Source: Hyphomicrobiales bacterium
Lineage (GTDB): Bacteria; Pseudomonadota; Alphaproteobacteria; Rhizobiales; Xanthobacteraceae
Direction of reading: 5' to 3'
DNA length: 64,000 nucleotides
Assembly (NCBI GenBank): GCA_017305715.1
Contig: JAFKKG010000009.1
Coordinates: 372,001-436,000 of the forward strand
A program made the position numbers and the translations under genes. Shown piece after piece: positions 22,906-32,935 of this stretch. The notes beneath the pieces are model-generated. The model had not been told where the DNA came from. It did not search any database and was given only the letters and a program-made list of their open reading frames with translations. Position 1 is the first letter of the stretch, and every line of letters starts with the position of its first letter.

Positions 22906-25149
22906 ATGCCTTCGCAGCGTATCATCCTCGGAGTTGGCCTCGCGATCCTCCTTCTTATCGGTGCTGCCTCGGTCGGCCTGGACTTGAAGTCGCGCGCCGA
23001 CACCGATTCACTGGATCGCGCCAACGAGGTGCTGAGAAGGATATCGGATTTGCGGCCGCTGCTTCGCAGTGCCGAAAGCGCCGCGCGCGGCTTTGCGCTC
23101 ACCGGCAACCCGGACTTCGCCAAGGAATATCAAAGTTCAAGTGACGCGATCCTGCCGGCCTTCGACGACGTGATCAGGACGGCACAAGCCAACCCTCGCC
23201 AAACGCAACTGCTCGAGGAAACCAAGGCACTTGTGGCTCGCCAGATCGCCATTGACGGCGAGTTGATCAAGCTCAGGAATGCCGGAGATCAGGCCGGAAT
23301 TGCCACATTGATGGCCAGGGCCGGGGCGCGCGCCGAGACGGAAACGATCGCCGACAATCTGAGCAAGGCGGTCGCCGCGGAGCGGCAGCTACGGAGTTTG
23401 CAGCGCACCGAATTCCAGACCAGCGGGCGGATTCTGCTCGCGATCGATCTGGCCGGGGTGGCGCTGATCCTGCTGCTGGGCACCGTGCTCGCGCTATCGA
23501 CAGCCCGCTCGCGCCGTGAGTTGCACGAATCGCTCACGGCAACCAGGGCCACCAATGAGGCGCTGGAGGCGGCGGTCGCCGAGCGCACCGAGCATCTGGT
23601 CAAGGCCCATCAGGACCTCCGGCATTCCACTGAAATAATTCAGAAAACCTTCAACAGCGTGGCGGAAGGCGTGCTCGTGCTCGACGCCAAGGGCCGCCTG
23701 CTGTTCTCGAATGCCGCCGCACGGAAGATGCTGCGCCACGAAGACGGCTCGTCCGTCCGTGACATCCAGAAGCTGAGCGTCGGCTACCGCGCCGACGGCG
23801 TGACCCGGCTGACGGCCCGCGAGATGCCTTCCGCGCAGGTGTTGCGCGGCGATCCCTTCGACGAGCAGGAAATCGTGCTGCGCCCGACCGACGGACGGCC
23901 GGCGCAGCATCTGGTGGTCTCCGGCCGCCCGCTGCACGACGCATCGGGCGCCATCAGCGGCGCGGCGCTGGTCTACCACGACATCACCGCCTGGCGCGAA
24001 ACCGAACGCAAGCTGCAACAATCGCAGAAGCTCGACGCCATCGGCAAGCTCACCGGCGGCGTCGCGCATGACTTCAACAACATGCTGACCGTCATCACCG
24101 GGACCACCGAAACGCTGGTGGCGGGCCTTGGCGAGCACCCGACGCTGAAGAAGACCGCCGAGCTGATCGATATCGCCGCCGAACGCTGCAGCGAGCTGAT
24201 CCAGCACTTGCTGGCGTTCGCGCGCCGCCAGCCGCTGCAACCACGCAATGTCGACATCAATGGAACCGTGCTCGACATCGCCAAGCTGCTGCGCCCTACC
24301 CTTGGCGAGCAGATCGAGATCGACTCGATCCTCGAGCCGGAAGTCGCGGCCGCCCATATCGACGCCTCGCAGCTCGCCAACTCCCTGCTCAACATGGCGA
24401 TCAACGCCCGCGATGCGATGCCCGAGGGCGGCAAGCTGCTGCTCGAAACCCGCAACGTGGTGCTCGATGACGCCTATGCGCAGGCCAATCCCGACGTGAT
24501 GCCCGGCCCTTACGTCATGCTGGCGGTCAGCGACACCGGCACCGGCATGTCCAAGGCGGTGCAGGACAAGGTGTTCGAGCCGTTCTTCACCACCAAGGAA
24601 GTCGGCAAGGGTTCCGGGCTCGGCATGAGCATGGTCTACGGCTTCGTCAAACAATCCGGCGGCCATATCCGGATCTACAGCGAGGAAGGCCACGGCACCA
24701 CGATCAAGCTGTACCTGCCGCCGGCGCGCGGACCAACGTCAGCGGCGGTTGCGGCGGCCGCGCCCCCGGCCGGCGGCAGCGAGACCATCCTGGTCGTGGA
24801 AGACGATGACCTGGTGCGCAAATTCGTCACCACGCAGTTGCAGAGCCTCGGCTATCTGACGCTCGATACCGCAGACGGCCCGTCGGCGCTGCAGGCGGTC
24901 GAGAATGGCCTGGCGTTCGATTTGCTGTTCACCGACGTGATCCTGCCCAACGGCATGTCCGGCCGGCAGCTCGCCGACGAGATCGCAAAACGCCGGCCCG
25001 GCATCAGGGTTCTTTATACCTCCGGCTATACCGACAACGCGATCGTGCACCACGGCCGGCTTGATCCCGGCGTGCTGCTGCTGAGCAAGCCCTATCGCAA
25101 ATCGCAGCTCGCCAAGATGATCCGCCAGGCGCTGACGGGATCGGCCTGA
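22906..25149 (+). CDS. CHASE3-PAS hybrid histidine kinase with C-terminal receiver
   Basis: 747 residues. TM1 (7-25) and TM2 (about 178-200) bracket a CHASE3 sensor domain (SAESAARGFALTGNPDF near 57-73). A coiled coil (EALEAAVAERTEHL) and a PAS domain (about 245-355) follow. HisKA has phosphoacceptor His388 (GGVAHDFNNMLTVI). The ATPase domain shows NMAINARDAMP, DTGTGM and GLGMSMVYGFVKQSGG. A C-terminal receiver has Asp677 (FTDVILPNGMSG). The HDFNNML form is the HisKA class common in hybrid kinases. The CHASE3 region resembles that of the kinase at 631-2163, so the two sensors may be related. Confidence 0.92.
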   Translation: MPSQRIILGVGLAILLLIGAASVGLDLKSRADTDSLDRANEVLRRISDLRPLLRSAESAARGFALTGNPDFAKEYQSSSDAILPAFDDVIRTAQANPRQTQLLEETKALVARQIAIDGELIKLRNAGDQAGIATLMARAGARAETETIADNLSKAVAAERQLRSLQRTEFQTSGRILLAIDLAGVALILLLGTVLALSTARSRRELHESLTATRATNEALEAAVAERTEHLVKAHQDLRHSTEIIQKTFNSVAEGVLVLDAKGRLLFSNAAARKMLRHEDGSSVRDIQKLSVGYRADGVTRLTAREMPSAQVLRGDPFDEQEIVLRPTDGRPAQHLVVSGRPLHDASGAISGAALVYHDITAWRETERKLQQSQKLDAIGKLTGGVAHDFNNMLTVITGTTETLVAGLGEHPTLKKTAELIDIAAERCSELIQHLLAFARRQPLQPRNVDINGTVLDIAKLLRPTLGEQIEIDSILEPEVAAAHIDASQLANSLLNMAINARDAMPEGGKLLLETRNVVLDDAYAQANPDVMPGPYVMLAVSDTGTGMSKAVQDKVFEPFFTTKEVGKGSGLGMSMVYGFVKQSGGHIRIYSEEGHGTTIKLYLPPARGPTSAAVAAAAPPAGGSETILVVEDDDLVRKFVTTQLQSLGYLTLDTADGPSALQAVENGLAFDLLFTDVILPNGMSGRQLADEIAKRRPGIRVLYTSGYTDNAIVHHGRLDPGVLLLSKPYRKSQLAKMIRQALTGSA

Positions 25150-25912
25150 AAGCGAATCGGCCCGGGGGAATCAGCGGCGCGTTCGGCCCTCTCGGCTCCC
25201 GCGACCATCCCTGCGCCGGCATGCCGGCTCGCACGCCTCCGTAGGCCTACGTGAGTCTTCGAAGTGCAATCCCAAACGCCGCCTCGGACGCGAATAAATA
25301 CTTGCCCTGTGAACAGCCGGGAGAAGGTGAAACTCCACAGCCCCCGAACATTTTTTTCCTTGTCGAATCCCTGAGGACTCACCGATACTTGCGCCCATCA
25401 CAGGCGCGGCATCGGCCCCTGTTATCCCCCTCTTTCCACCATATTTAGTATTTGATTCAGGAACTCGTACTAGTCCTTGACGGGCGTAACGGACTTGGCC
25501 TAGCTTTATTCCTGTTCGGCGCGAGTGTGTTTTGGGTCCCCGCCGGTCATCCCAAATGGGTTCCGAAACGACCACTCCGCCACCGGCGAAGGCCGCGGGC
25601 GAAGGACTTTTTGTCCCCGAAAAGGGGCCAGTTCGGGGCGCAAAAAACCGGGCCGGAATAGGCCCAAAGTGAAGCGTTGGGGCGTTGAATTGCGTGACCT
25701 GGAAGGCCCGGTTGGGTCCCCCGGAAATGCCAGCGACAAGGTCGATGCGCTGCATCGGTCCTGCCGCCAGAGAGACAGACCGGGTTCACCGGTTGAGCTG
25801 CGGATCGAGCGATCAGGGCTGCCAACAGCAGCCATGGTCCGGGAGGTCCGCTCAAGGATAACATTCCGGCAACCGCCATGCGGGCCGGTCAGAAGAAGAC
25901 GGGGCACGACCA
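25150..25912. other. Long leader region before nrdJ
   Basis: About 760 bases with no convincing gene; open frames here lack starts, ribosome sites and family resemblance. I looked for a cobalamin riboswitch and did not find its conserved core. One possible NrdR box lies at 25436-25451, and a TTGACG at 25477 could be a -35 element with a poor -10. The last 230 bases read as degenerate coding sequence but fit no family I know. Confidence 0.5.
25436..25451. promoter_or_regulatory. Possible single NrdR box
   Basis: CCACCATATTTAGTAT matches 8 of 10 core positions of the NrdR consensus as I recall it (C-w-A-t-A-T-a-T-w-G). NrdR boxes normally occur in pairs and I see no good second copy, so this is weak. 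Confidence 0.22.
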
Positions 25913-28900
25913 ATGCGAATCGAACGGCGCAACACCACAGCTGGCCAATCACCCTACGCAGGGATTGATTTCAGATTGACGACATCGGAGATCCGCAATC
26001 CCGATGGCTCGATCGTGTTCCGGCTCGAGAATGTGGAAGTGCCGCAGTTCTGGTCGCAGGTCGCCTCCGACGTGCTCGCCCAGAAGTATTTCCGGAAAGC
26101 CGGCGTCGCCGCCCGCCTGAAGAAGGTCGAGGAAGAGACGGTGCCGTCCTGGCTGTGGCGCTCGGTGCCCGACACCGAGGCGTTGGCGGCTCTGCCCGAG
26201 AACGAGCGCTTCGTCAGCGAACTCAGCGCCAAACAGGTATTCGACCGCCTCGCCGGCTGCTGGACCTATTGGGGCTGGAAGGGCAGCTACTTCTCGAGCG
26301 AAGAAGACGCGCAGGCGTTCTATGACGAGCTGCGCTTCATGCTCGCCAAGCAGATGGTCGCGCCGAACTCCCCGCAATGGTTCAACACCGGGCTGCACTG
26401 GGCCTACGGCGTCGATGGTCCCGGCCAGGGCCACTATTACGTCGACTGGAAGACCGGCAAGCTGACGAAATCGAAATCGGCCTACGAGCATCCGCAGCCG
26501 CATGCCTGCTTCATCCAGGGCGTCGAGGACGACCTCGTCAACGAGGGCGGCATCATGGACCTCTGGGTCCGCGAGGCCCGGCTGTTCAAATACGGCTCCG
26601 GCACCGGCTCCAATTTTTCGCGTTTGCGCGGCGAAGGTGAAAAGCTGTCCGGCGGCGGCCGCTCCTCGGGCCTGATGAGCTTCCTCAAGATCGGCGACCG
26701 CGCGGCAGGCGCGATCAAGTCCGGCGGCACCACGCGCCGCGCGGCCAAGATGGTCGTGGTCGACGCCGACCATCCGGATATCGAGACCTATATCGACTGG
26801 AAGGTGAAGGAGGAGCAGAAGGTCGCAGCGCTCGTCACCGGCTCCAAGATCAACCAGAAGCACCTGAAGGCCGTGCTGAAGGCCTGCGTCAACTGCGAAG
26901 GCAGTGGCGACGACTGCTTCGATCCCGAGAAGAACCCGGCCCTGCGCCGCGAGATCAAGCTCGCGCGCCGTGCGCTGGTGCCTGACAATTACATCAAGCG
27001 CGTGATCCAGTTCGCCAAGCAGGGCTACAAGGACATCGATTTCCCGATCTACGACACCGACTGGGATTCGGAAGCCTACCTCACCGTCTCCGGCCAGAAC
27101 TCCAACAACTCGGTTTCGCTGAAGGACGACTTCCTGCGTGCGGTGGAAACCGACGGCGACTGGAACCTGATCGGCCGCACCAGCAAGAAGGTGACCAAGA
27201 CGCTGAAGGCCCGCGACCTCTGGGAAAAGATCGGTCACGCCGCCTGGGCGTCGGCCGATCCCGGCCTGCACTTCAACACCACCATGAACGACTGGCACAC
27301 CTGCAAGGCGTCCGGCGACATCCGCGCCTCCAATCCGTGCTCGGAATACATGTTCCTGGACGACACCGCCTGCAACCTGGCCTCCGCGAACCTGATCACG
27401 TTCTACTCGACCACGACCAAGCGGTTCGACGTCGACGCCTATGAGCATCTCTGCCGGCTCTGGACCATCGTGCTCGAAATCTCCGTGATGATGGCGCAGT
27501 TCCCGTCCAAGGCGATCGCCGAACTCTCCTACGAGTTCCGCACGCTCGGCCTCGGCTTTGCGAACATCGGCGGCCTCTTGATGACCATGGGCCTGCCCTA
27601 CGACAGCAAGGAAGGCCGCGCGCTGTGCGGTGCGCTGACCGCGATCATGACCGGCGTCAGCTACGCCACCTCGGCCGAGATGGCCAAAGAACTCGGCCCG
27701 TTCCCCGGCTACAAGAAGAACGCCGCCCACATGCTGCGCGTGATCCGCAACCACCGCCGCGCCGCCCATGGCGAAAGCCGTGGCTATGAGGCGCTCGCCG
27801 TCAATCCGGTGCCGCTCGACCACGCCTCCTGCCCGCAGGCCGACATCGTCACCCATGCCAAGGCCGCCTGGGATCTCGCGCTCGAACTCGGCGAGGTCAA
27901 TGGTTTCCGCAATGCGCAGACCACGGTGGTGGCGCCGACCGGCACCATCGGCCTCGTGATGGATTGCGACACGACCGGCATCGAGCCTGATTTCGCGCTG
28001 GTGAAATTCAAGAAGCTCGCCGGCGGCGGCTACTGGAAGATCATCAACCAGGCCGTCCCCGTCGCGCTGCGCACGCTCGGCTACCGCGAAAGCGATATCG
28101 CCGAGATCGAGGCCTATGCCGTCGGCCACGGCTCGCTGTCCAATTCGCCCGGCATCAACGTCTCCACGCTGAAGGCCAAGGGTTTTACGGATGAGGCGAT
28201 CGCAAAAGTGGAAGCGGCGCTGCCGACCGCCTTCGACATCAAGTTCGCCTTCAACAAATGGACCTTTGGCGAAGACTTCCTGCGCGAGACGCTGAAGCTG
28301 GCGCCGGAAGCCATTGCCGCCCCCGGCTTTGACCTGCTCGCCGCCGTCGGCTTCACCAAGCGCGAGATCGAAGCCGCCAACGTGCACATCTGCGGCGCGA
28401 TGACGGTGGAAGGCGCCCCGCACCTGAAGGCCGAGCACTATCCGGTGTTCGACTGCGCCAACCCCTGCGGCAAGATCGGCAAGCGGTATCTGTCGGTCGA
28501 GAGCCACATCCGCATGATGGCGGCCTCGCAGCCCTTCATCTCGGGTGCGATCAGCAAGACCATCAACATGCCGAACGACGCCACCGTCGAGGATTGCAAG
28601 TCGGCCTATCTGCTGTCCTGGAAACTGGCGCTGAAGGCCAACGCGCTCTACCGCGACGGCTCGAAGCTGTCGCAGCCGCTGAACTCGCAGCTCATCAGCG
28701 ACGATGACGACGAGGAAGATGCGGTCGAGGCGCTCTACGAGAAGCCGATGGCCGCGCGCACCGCGCAGGTCTCGGAAAAGATCGTGGAGAAACTGGTCGA
28801 GCGCATCGTCGTGATGCGCGAGCGCGAGAAGATGCCGGATCGCCGCAAGGGCTACACCCAGAAGGCGGTCGTCGGCGGCCACAAGGTGTACTTGCGCACC

Positions 28901-29689
28901 GGCGAATATGACGACGGCCGGATCGGCGAGATATTCATCGACATGCACAAGGAAGGCGCGGCGCTGCGCTCCTTCATCAACAACTTTGCGATCGCGGTCT
29001 CGCTCGGCCTGCAATATGGCGTGCCGCTGGAGGAATATGTCGACGCCTTCACCTTCACCCGCTTCGAGCCGGCGGGCCCCGTGCAGGGCAACGACTCGAT
29101 CAAGTATGCGACCTCGATCCTCGACTACGTGTTCCGCGAACTCGCGGTCAGCTACATGAGCCGCTTCGACCTCGCCCATGTCGATCCCACCGAGTCGAAT
29201 TTCGACGCGCTCGGCAAGGGCGTCGAGGAAGGCAAGGAGCCGGCCGACTACGGCCACAACCAGGCCAGCAAATATCTGTCCAAGGGCCTCACCCGCTCGC
29301 GCACGGATAATCTGGTGGTCATGCGCGGTGGCTCGACGGCGGTCTCCTCCGGCAACGAATCGGCCCCCTCTGGTGGCTCCCGCGTCACCTCCCTCGCCGC
29401 CCACGGCGCAACCTCACGCGCCGCGGATGCGGTGGAAGGCGCGGTCGCCCTGAAGCAGGAGGCCCAGCACGATCTGTCGCCGACGGAGAAACTGGAAGCG
29501 CTGCAATGGAGCAAGGCGGGAGCGGCGCAGGCCGCGGCTCCCACCGTGACCAAGGCCGAACGTCGCGCCGAAGCCAAGGCGCGCGGCTATGAGGGCGAGA
29601 TGTGCTCGGAGTGCGGGAACTTTACTCTCGTCCGCAACGGGACGTGCATGAAGTGCGATACGTGTGGGAGCACGACGGGGTGTTCGTGA
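25913..29689 (+). CDS. nrdJ: Vitamin B12-dependent ribonucleoside-diphosphate reductase (class II)
   Basis: 1258 residues, the length of the alphaproteobacterial NrdJ. It reduces ribonucleotides to deoxyribonucleotides using an adenosylcobalamin-derived thiyl radical and works with or without oxygen. Core motifs are [13 protein letters not shown] near 199, [13 protein letters not shown] near 231, [21 protein letters not shown] near 474 and [13 protein letters not shown] near 667. A long insert typical of this subgroup lies in the middle. The C-terminus is a Cys-rich zinc-ribbon ([15 protein letters not shown]) that regenerates the active-site disulphide. It is a single-gene unit with a strong terminator. 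Confidence 0.96.
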   Translation: MRIERRNTTAGQSPYAGIDFRLTTSEIRNPDGSIVFRLENVEVPQFWSQVASDVLAQKYFRKAGVAARLKKVEEETVPSWLWRSVPDTEALAALPENERFVSELSAKQVFDRLAGCWTYWGWKGSYFSSEEDAQAFYDELRFMLAKQMVAPNSPQWFNTGLHWAYGVDGPGQGHYYVDWKTGKLTKSKSAYEHPQPHACFIQGVEDDLVNEGGIMDLWVREARLFKYGSGTGSNFSRLRGEGEKLSGGGRSSGLMSFLKIGDRAAGAIKSGGTTRRAAKMVVVDADHPDIETYIDWKVKEEQKVAALVTGSKINQKHLKAVLKACVNCEGSGDDCFDPEKNPALRREIKLARRALVPDNYIKRVIQFAKQGYKDIDFPIYDTDWDSEAYLTVSGQNSNNSVSLKDDFLRAVETDGDWNLIGRTSKKVTKTLKARDLWEKIGHAAWASADPGLHFNTTMNDWHTCKASGDIRASNPCSEYMFLDDTACNLASANLITFYSTTTKRFDVDAYEHLCRLWTIVLEISVMMAQFPSKAIAELSYEFRTLGLGFANIGGLLMTMGLPYDSKEGRALCGALTAIMTGVSYATSAEMAKELGPFPGYKKNAAHMLRVIRNHRRAAHGESRGYEALAVNPVPLDHASCPQADIVTHAKAAWDLALELGEVNGFRNAQTTVVAPTGTIGLVMDCDTTGIEPDFALVKFKKLAGGGYWKIINQAVPVALRTLGYRESDIAEIEAYAVGHGSLSNSPGINVSTLKAKGFTDEAIAKVEAALPTAFDIKFAFNKWTFGEDFLRETLKLAPEAIAAPGFDLLAAVGFTKREIEAANVHICGAMTVEGAPHLKAEHYPVFDCANPCGKIGKRYLSVESHIRMMAASQPFISGAISKTINMPNDATVEDCKSAYLLSWKLALKANALYRDGSKLSQPLNSQLISDDDDEEDAVEALYEKPMAARTAQVSEKIVEKLVERIVVMREREKMPDRRKGYTQKAVVGGHKVYLRTGEYDDGRIGEIFIDMHKEGAALRSFINNFAIAVSLGLQYGVPLEEYVDAFTFTRFEPAGPVQGNDSIKYATSILDYVFRELAVSYMSRFDLAHVDPTESNFDALGKGVEEGKEPADYGHNQASKYLSKGLTRSRTDNLVVMRGGSTAVSSGNESAPSGGSRVTSLAAHGATSRAADAVEGAVALKQEAQHDLSPTEKLEALQWSKAGAAQAAAPTVTKAERRAEAKARGYEGEMCSECGNFTLVRNGTCMKCDTCGSTTGCS

Positions 29690-29722
29690 GCAACCGATCG
29701 AATTGAAAATAACTAGAAATGA

Positions 29723-29748
29723 AAAGGCCGCTCCACCGAGCGGCCTTT
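29723..29748 (+). terminator. Rho-independent terminator of nrdJ
   Basis: AAAGGCCGCTC and GAGCGGCCTTT are perfect 11-bp arms around a 4-base loop, with TTTGTTCC after the stem, 34 bases past the nrdJ stop. Confidence 0.85.
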
Positions 29749-29810
29749 GTTCCTCGGGACTCAAAGCTCGCTTACACAAATCACTGAGGCCTTCAGAATA
29801 GTGCGATTTG

Positions 29811-30332
29811 CTATTTAAAGGTCAAGGCTTCTTCAAAGGCAATTTGGGCTAAGTCTCGCGACACATGAGGCTTGAGTTCAACAAACTTCTTGATCTTGTC
29901 TGAACTGCTCAGATCGGAGAAATTTGTGTTTACAAAAACAGCCGTGGAGACACGTTCAAGCTCAGCAACATTTTTCTTCGCTAGCCGTCGGCAGATATCA
30001 TCCACAGATTCAAAAACCGTAGAAAAGAAATTTGAGGAGGCGCGATCTAACGCGCCCCACAAGGCCTCGTTCAAGCGATAGGAGGGGCCATAATGACCAC
30101 GAAGCTCCAACGAGAGGACACTCCGAGCAGACATGTGGTTCAAGCTCTTGTTCAGGTCAAATGAATACGGTCCATGCTTGTAAAGGATGAACTCGCTCTC
30201 AAATGGAACATTCTTAAGAGCTTTTGTCATATATGCGGTTTTCTGGATATGAGTTTCGCCGCACCAGCTACCCGCTCGAGTAAGCCGATCGACGACCCCA
30301 CCAATTAAGACCATCTCTCGTGAAGTTGTCAT
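29811..30332 (-). CDS. YwgA-like protein coupled to HD phosphohydrolase
   Basis: 173 residues from ATG 30330-30332, which overlaps the stop of the upstream HD gene (ATGA). The segment THIQKTAYMTKALKNVPFESEF followed by LYKHGPYSFDLNKSL near 28-62 resembles the YwgA family (COG3432) and the HGPYS loop of related SocA/Panacea-type proteins. Residues 90-170 are helical and charged. In Bacillus the YwgA gene sits beside YwfO, the same HD type as here, so the pair is conserved across phyla. Its role is unknown; a regulator or antitoxin-like partner of the phosphohydrolase is inference. The coding sequence is visibly A/T-rich. Confidence 0.68.
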   Translation of the reverse strand: MTTSREMVLIGGVVDRLTRAGSWCGETHIQKTAYMTKALKNVPFESEFILYKHGPYSFDLNKSLNHMSARSVLSLELRGHYGPSYRLNEALWGALDRASSNFFSTVFESVDDICRRLAKKNVAELERVSTAVFVNTNFSDLSSSDKIKKFVELKPHVSRDLAQIAFEEALTFK

Positions 30333-31693
30333 AGCAAGCGTGTCCCTCGAAGAATTTCCTCTCGCCGACGCTCTATCCATGAGGCGACGTCACCGGCAAT
30401 CTTAGGCTCAGCGAAGATAAAATCCGTCACCGTAAGCGGAATCTTCGCGATAACACTGGAAACCTGCGTAGATTCTTCAATTCGACGATCATGCAGTAAC
30501 ACGGGAAACTGATTCGGGTTACTGGATTGCAAATACGGATCGTAACGAAGGCTCTCTTTTCCAAACTCTTGAACTGCGCGAGAATGGATGTAATAGCCAG
30601 GACTGAGCGGGGTATTCGGTTCCAACTCAATAGCCCCTCCCTCGATTGACTTATTGAGAAGCGCTTCGTCGGCAGGATTACGACTATATACCCTTCGAAA
30701 ATGCCCCCGCTTCAAAATTGCCAAAGCAGCTCGATGTCCAATTGCCGAAGGATCTTTCGCTGCGAGTCTCATCGCAGAGAGCACCTCATTATCGGTTTGC
30801 GACAAATGAAATTCGATATTTGGCTCGTAGCCACTCGGCCCGTAGTGAGCTTTCATAAACTCGATTAGATGAATGTCGTAAATTCGGCGCGCGCTATGAA
30901 AGTAGACTTGCTCATACATAAAATATCGAGCCAGCAACAATGCCTCAGCAGAGTGAATTCCACCTTCTTCAATTCCCAGCGACGGCTCTCTGCTATCGTC
31001 CGGTTCGGACGACTGAGGTAAAATTCGCAAAGATGAAATCAGCTTTAGATGGTCAAATTTTCCGTATGAGACCCCCAAATGATAAGAATCTCGCAGCAGG
31101 TAATCGATTCGATCGACTCCAAATGCATCACCCACTATAATTTCAGAGAGAATTGCTTCCCAATCTGAAAATTCTTCCGGTCCACGGTATTTTTTGCGTC
31201 CGACTGCTAGTTTCTTCACATGCTCGGCGTGAACCCAAAAGCCAGTTTTCCAAACATCCTGAAGATACTCGCTTCCTATTGAGCTCAGAGTCAGAGACTC
31301 ATGGTCTTGATGTTTTGGTAACAAATCTTTTTCTGCCGCGTGCGAGAATGGCAAATGTCCCATGTCGTGGCACAAAGCGGCTAAGCAAAGAACCGTCCGC
31401 CAGTAAGGCAGATTTTTCCTATCTGGAATCAGATATTCGATGTCGGGATGAAGGTTTGCTGGTTCGGTTATTATGTCGAACACTTTCCCAGCCAAATGCA
31501 TCACCCCTAGAGAGTGCTCGAATCTTTTGTGGGAACCTCCCGGGTAGACAAGATATGTCAACGCTAACTGGTGGATGTGCCGCAACCGTTGAAAAAGCGG
31601 AGAATCAACCAACATCCGTTCTTGGCGATCGAGTTGAATGAAATCGTGCAACGGATCACGAAATTCATGAATTCGCTTCAAGAGCTTTTGCAC
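30329..31693 (-). CDS. HD-domain phosphohydrolase, SAMHD1/YwfO-like (COG1078)
   Basis: 454 residues from GTG. The opening IHEFRDPLHDFIQLDRQE is the COG1078 start. The metal site is complete: His60 in RFEHSLGVMHLA, His109-Asp110 in CHDMGHLPFSHAAE, and Asp194 in VDRIDYLLRDSYHLG, the order seen in SAMHD1 and in Enterococcus EF1143, a dNTP triphosphohydrolase. The likely reaction is hydrolysis of dNTPs to deoxynucleosides and triphosphate. It is coupled to the YwgA-like gene and sits next to nrdJ, which makes dNTP precursors. A/T-rich codon use suggests transfer. A general cellular or antiviral role cannot be told apart. Confidence 0.85.
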   Translation of the reverse strand: MQKLLKRIHEFRDPLHDFIQLDRQERMLVDSPLFQRLRHIHQLALTYLVYPGGSHKRFEHSLGVMHLAGKVFDIITEPANLHPDIEYLIPDRKNLPYWRTVLCLAALCHDMGHLPFSHAAEKDLLPKHQDHESLTLSSIGSEYLQDVWKTGFWVHAEHVKKLAVGRKKYRGPEEFSDWEAILSEIIVGDAFGVDRIDYLLRDSYHLGVSYGKFDHLKLISSLRILPQSSEPDDSREPSLGIEEGGIHSAEALLLARYFMYEQVYFHSARRIYDIHLIEFMKAHYGPSGYEPNIEFHLSQTDNEVLSAMRLAAKDPSAIGHRAALAILKRGHFRRVYSRNPADEALLNKSIEGGAIELEPNTPLSPGYYIHSRAVQEFGKESLRYDPYLQSSNPNQFPVLLHDRRIEESTQVSSVIAKIPLTVTDFIFAEPKIAGDVASWIERRREEILRGTRLL

Positions 31694-31882
31694 TATCAGA
31701 CGCCCGCCGAGAATGTTCCCCTAATGTTCTCAATAGCATTTCCAACCTGCCAATGTCATCCCTATTCAAAAAATTAATTAAATGACAGCAATTTCAAAGG
31801 CTTATAAAATAAAATCTAACCTCGCTCGCACGTGGCTTTGCTTTGAGGGCTGATGAGCGAAGCGTAATCCCTACCCCTCCCG

Positions 31883-32290
31883 TCACTTCTTATTCTCCTC
31901 GCAAAACTTCAACGCCGCCAGCGCCTCTCCCGCCCGCGGAATCTTGACTTCGACGCTGTTGTCCTCGTCGTCCTCGAAATCGATCGTCAGCAGTGTTGCC
32001 TTGCCGAGCTTGTCCAGGATCGACTGTTTGAATTCGAAGGTAAGGCGGACGGCGGTCTTGTCGACGACCTCCACTTTCGCCTTCTTCATGATGTTGTTGC
32101 CGTCGGTGCCGACATCGGCGTTCAGGACCTTGCCGACCTTCTCCCATTCCCACCCGTCGTAGATCAGCGCGATCACGATCGCGTCCTTGGAGTAGCTCAG
32201 CACGATCACGTATTGGCTGTCGTCGTCATCCTTGTCCTTGCGCTTCTCGACCTCCCAGTCGCCGACTTTGGTTTGCGTGATTACGGTCAC
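31883..32290 (-). CDS. Hypothetical protein, 135 residues
   Basis: Starts at GTG 32288-32290 and has no family I recognise. It is rich in Lys/Asp (VEKRKDKDDDDSQYV near 14-28), has beta-strand patterning throughout and no signal or membrane segment. GC content is like the chromosome and unlike the HD gene beside it. The start codon lies inside a 16-bp imperfect inverted repeat (32284-32299 and 32335-32350), which could fold over the ribosome site. Confidence 0.6.
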   Translation of the reverse strand: MTVITQTKVGDWEVEKRKDKDDDDSQYVIVLSYSKDAIVIALIYDGWEWEKVGKVLNADVGTDGNNIMKKAKVEVVDKTAVRLTFEFKQSILDKLGKATLLTIDFEDDEDNSVEVKIPRAGEALAALKFCEENKK

Positions 32291-32350
32291 AGTGCACTCA
32301 ATCGAGCCGGTCGTCGATAGCGATGCCTTGAATCGAGTGCACTGTCACCG
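32284..32350. repeat. 16-bp inverted repeat over a start codon
   Basis: Arms CGGTCACAGTGCACTC (32284-32299) and GAGTGCACTGTCACCG (32335-32350) match at 15 of 16 positions with a 35-base loop. The left arm contains the GTG start of the 135-residue gene. The structure could act on translation or be the edge of a small inserted element. Confidence 0.6.
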
Positions 32351-32361
32351 TAGTTCAAGTA

Positions 32362-32841
32362 TCAAATCTTTTGAGCAAGATACTCGAAGTGACGCGCTCG
32401 TGCCGGTGCAAAGAATTTTCGATACTCATCTTCCGAATAGACGTACGACTTGTCGTTGTTGCAGTAATAACAAATAAGTGTGCAGTTTTCCGGCGAGTAG
32501 TTCGAATTAGGGTTTTTACGTTCAAGTTCAAGACAAGGACCGCGCTTGCCGTTGTGGTTCACTTTTCTCGTTCTGAGCAAATCCGCATTGATTAGCCTAT
32601 TGATGAGGTCAATCGATGTCTCGCAGTAGGCGCAGCGACCATGTTGCTCGTCGAATTTCTTAATCCACCAGTCAACCAGTTCGGTTGAGCTGGAGAACCC
32701 GTCCAACGCTCCATGCTTTGTGCGCGAATACAGCCTCTTCACCCGACTGCGTTCACGTGCGCGATAATTTTCGGTTTGATACGAATGATCTGCTTTAATT
32801 TGATAGTTCACGTCGTTCCTCTTCCTAGATTGGGAAACCAT
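32362..32841 (-). CDS. HNH-type nuclease-like protein
   Basis: 159 residues from ATG 32839-32841; a GTG at 32922 would add 27 residues, and neither has a strong ribosome site. The C-terminal 90 residues form a compact Cys-paired module: GRCAYCETSID, then CLELERKNPNSNYSPENC and LICYYCNNDKS. It is a variant HNH finger with Glu-Arg where the first His-Asp is usual, seen in phage-type HNH proteins. The basic N-terminus could bind DNA. A/T-rich coding and flanking inverted repeats point to a mobile or acquired gene. No partner methylase or toxin is adjacent. Confidence 0.65.
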   Translation of the reverse strand: MVSQSRKRNDVNYQIKADHSYQTENYRARERSRVKRLYSRTKHGALDGFSSSTELVDWWIKKFDEQHGRCAYCETSIDLINRLINADLLRTRKVNHNGKRGPCLELERKNPNSNYSPENCTLICYYCNNDKSYVYSEDEYRKFFAPARARHFEYLAQKI

Positions 32842-32935
32842 CTTCGCAACCACGATGACGCGTTCGCAATTGTTGTCAAATAACTCGAATATAATGTCTG
32901 TTGACCTAATGAATGGCCCCACCGCTACAGCCCGT

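Noticed and set aside
25150-25912. Cobalamin riboswitch before nrdJ
   Set aside because: The conserved core of the B12 riboswitch was looked for and not found; class II enzymes are also not usually repressed by B12.
25949-29404. An 1151-codon open frame on the minus strand inside nrdJ
   Set aside because: It is the mirror of a high-GC codon pattern; no domain is recognisable, whereas the plus frame is an unmistakable NrdJ.
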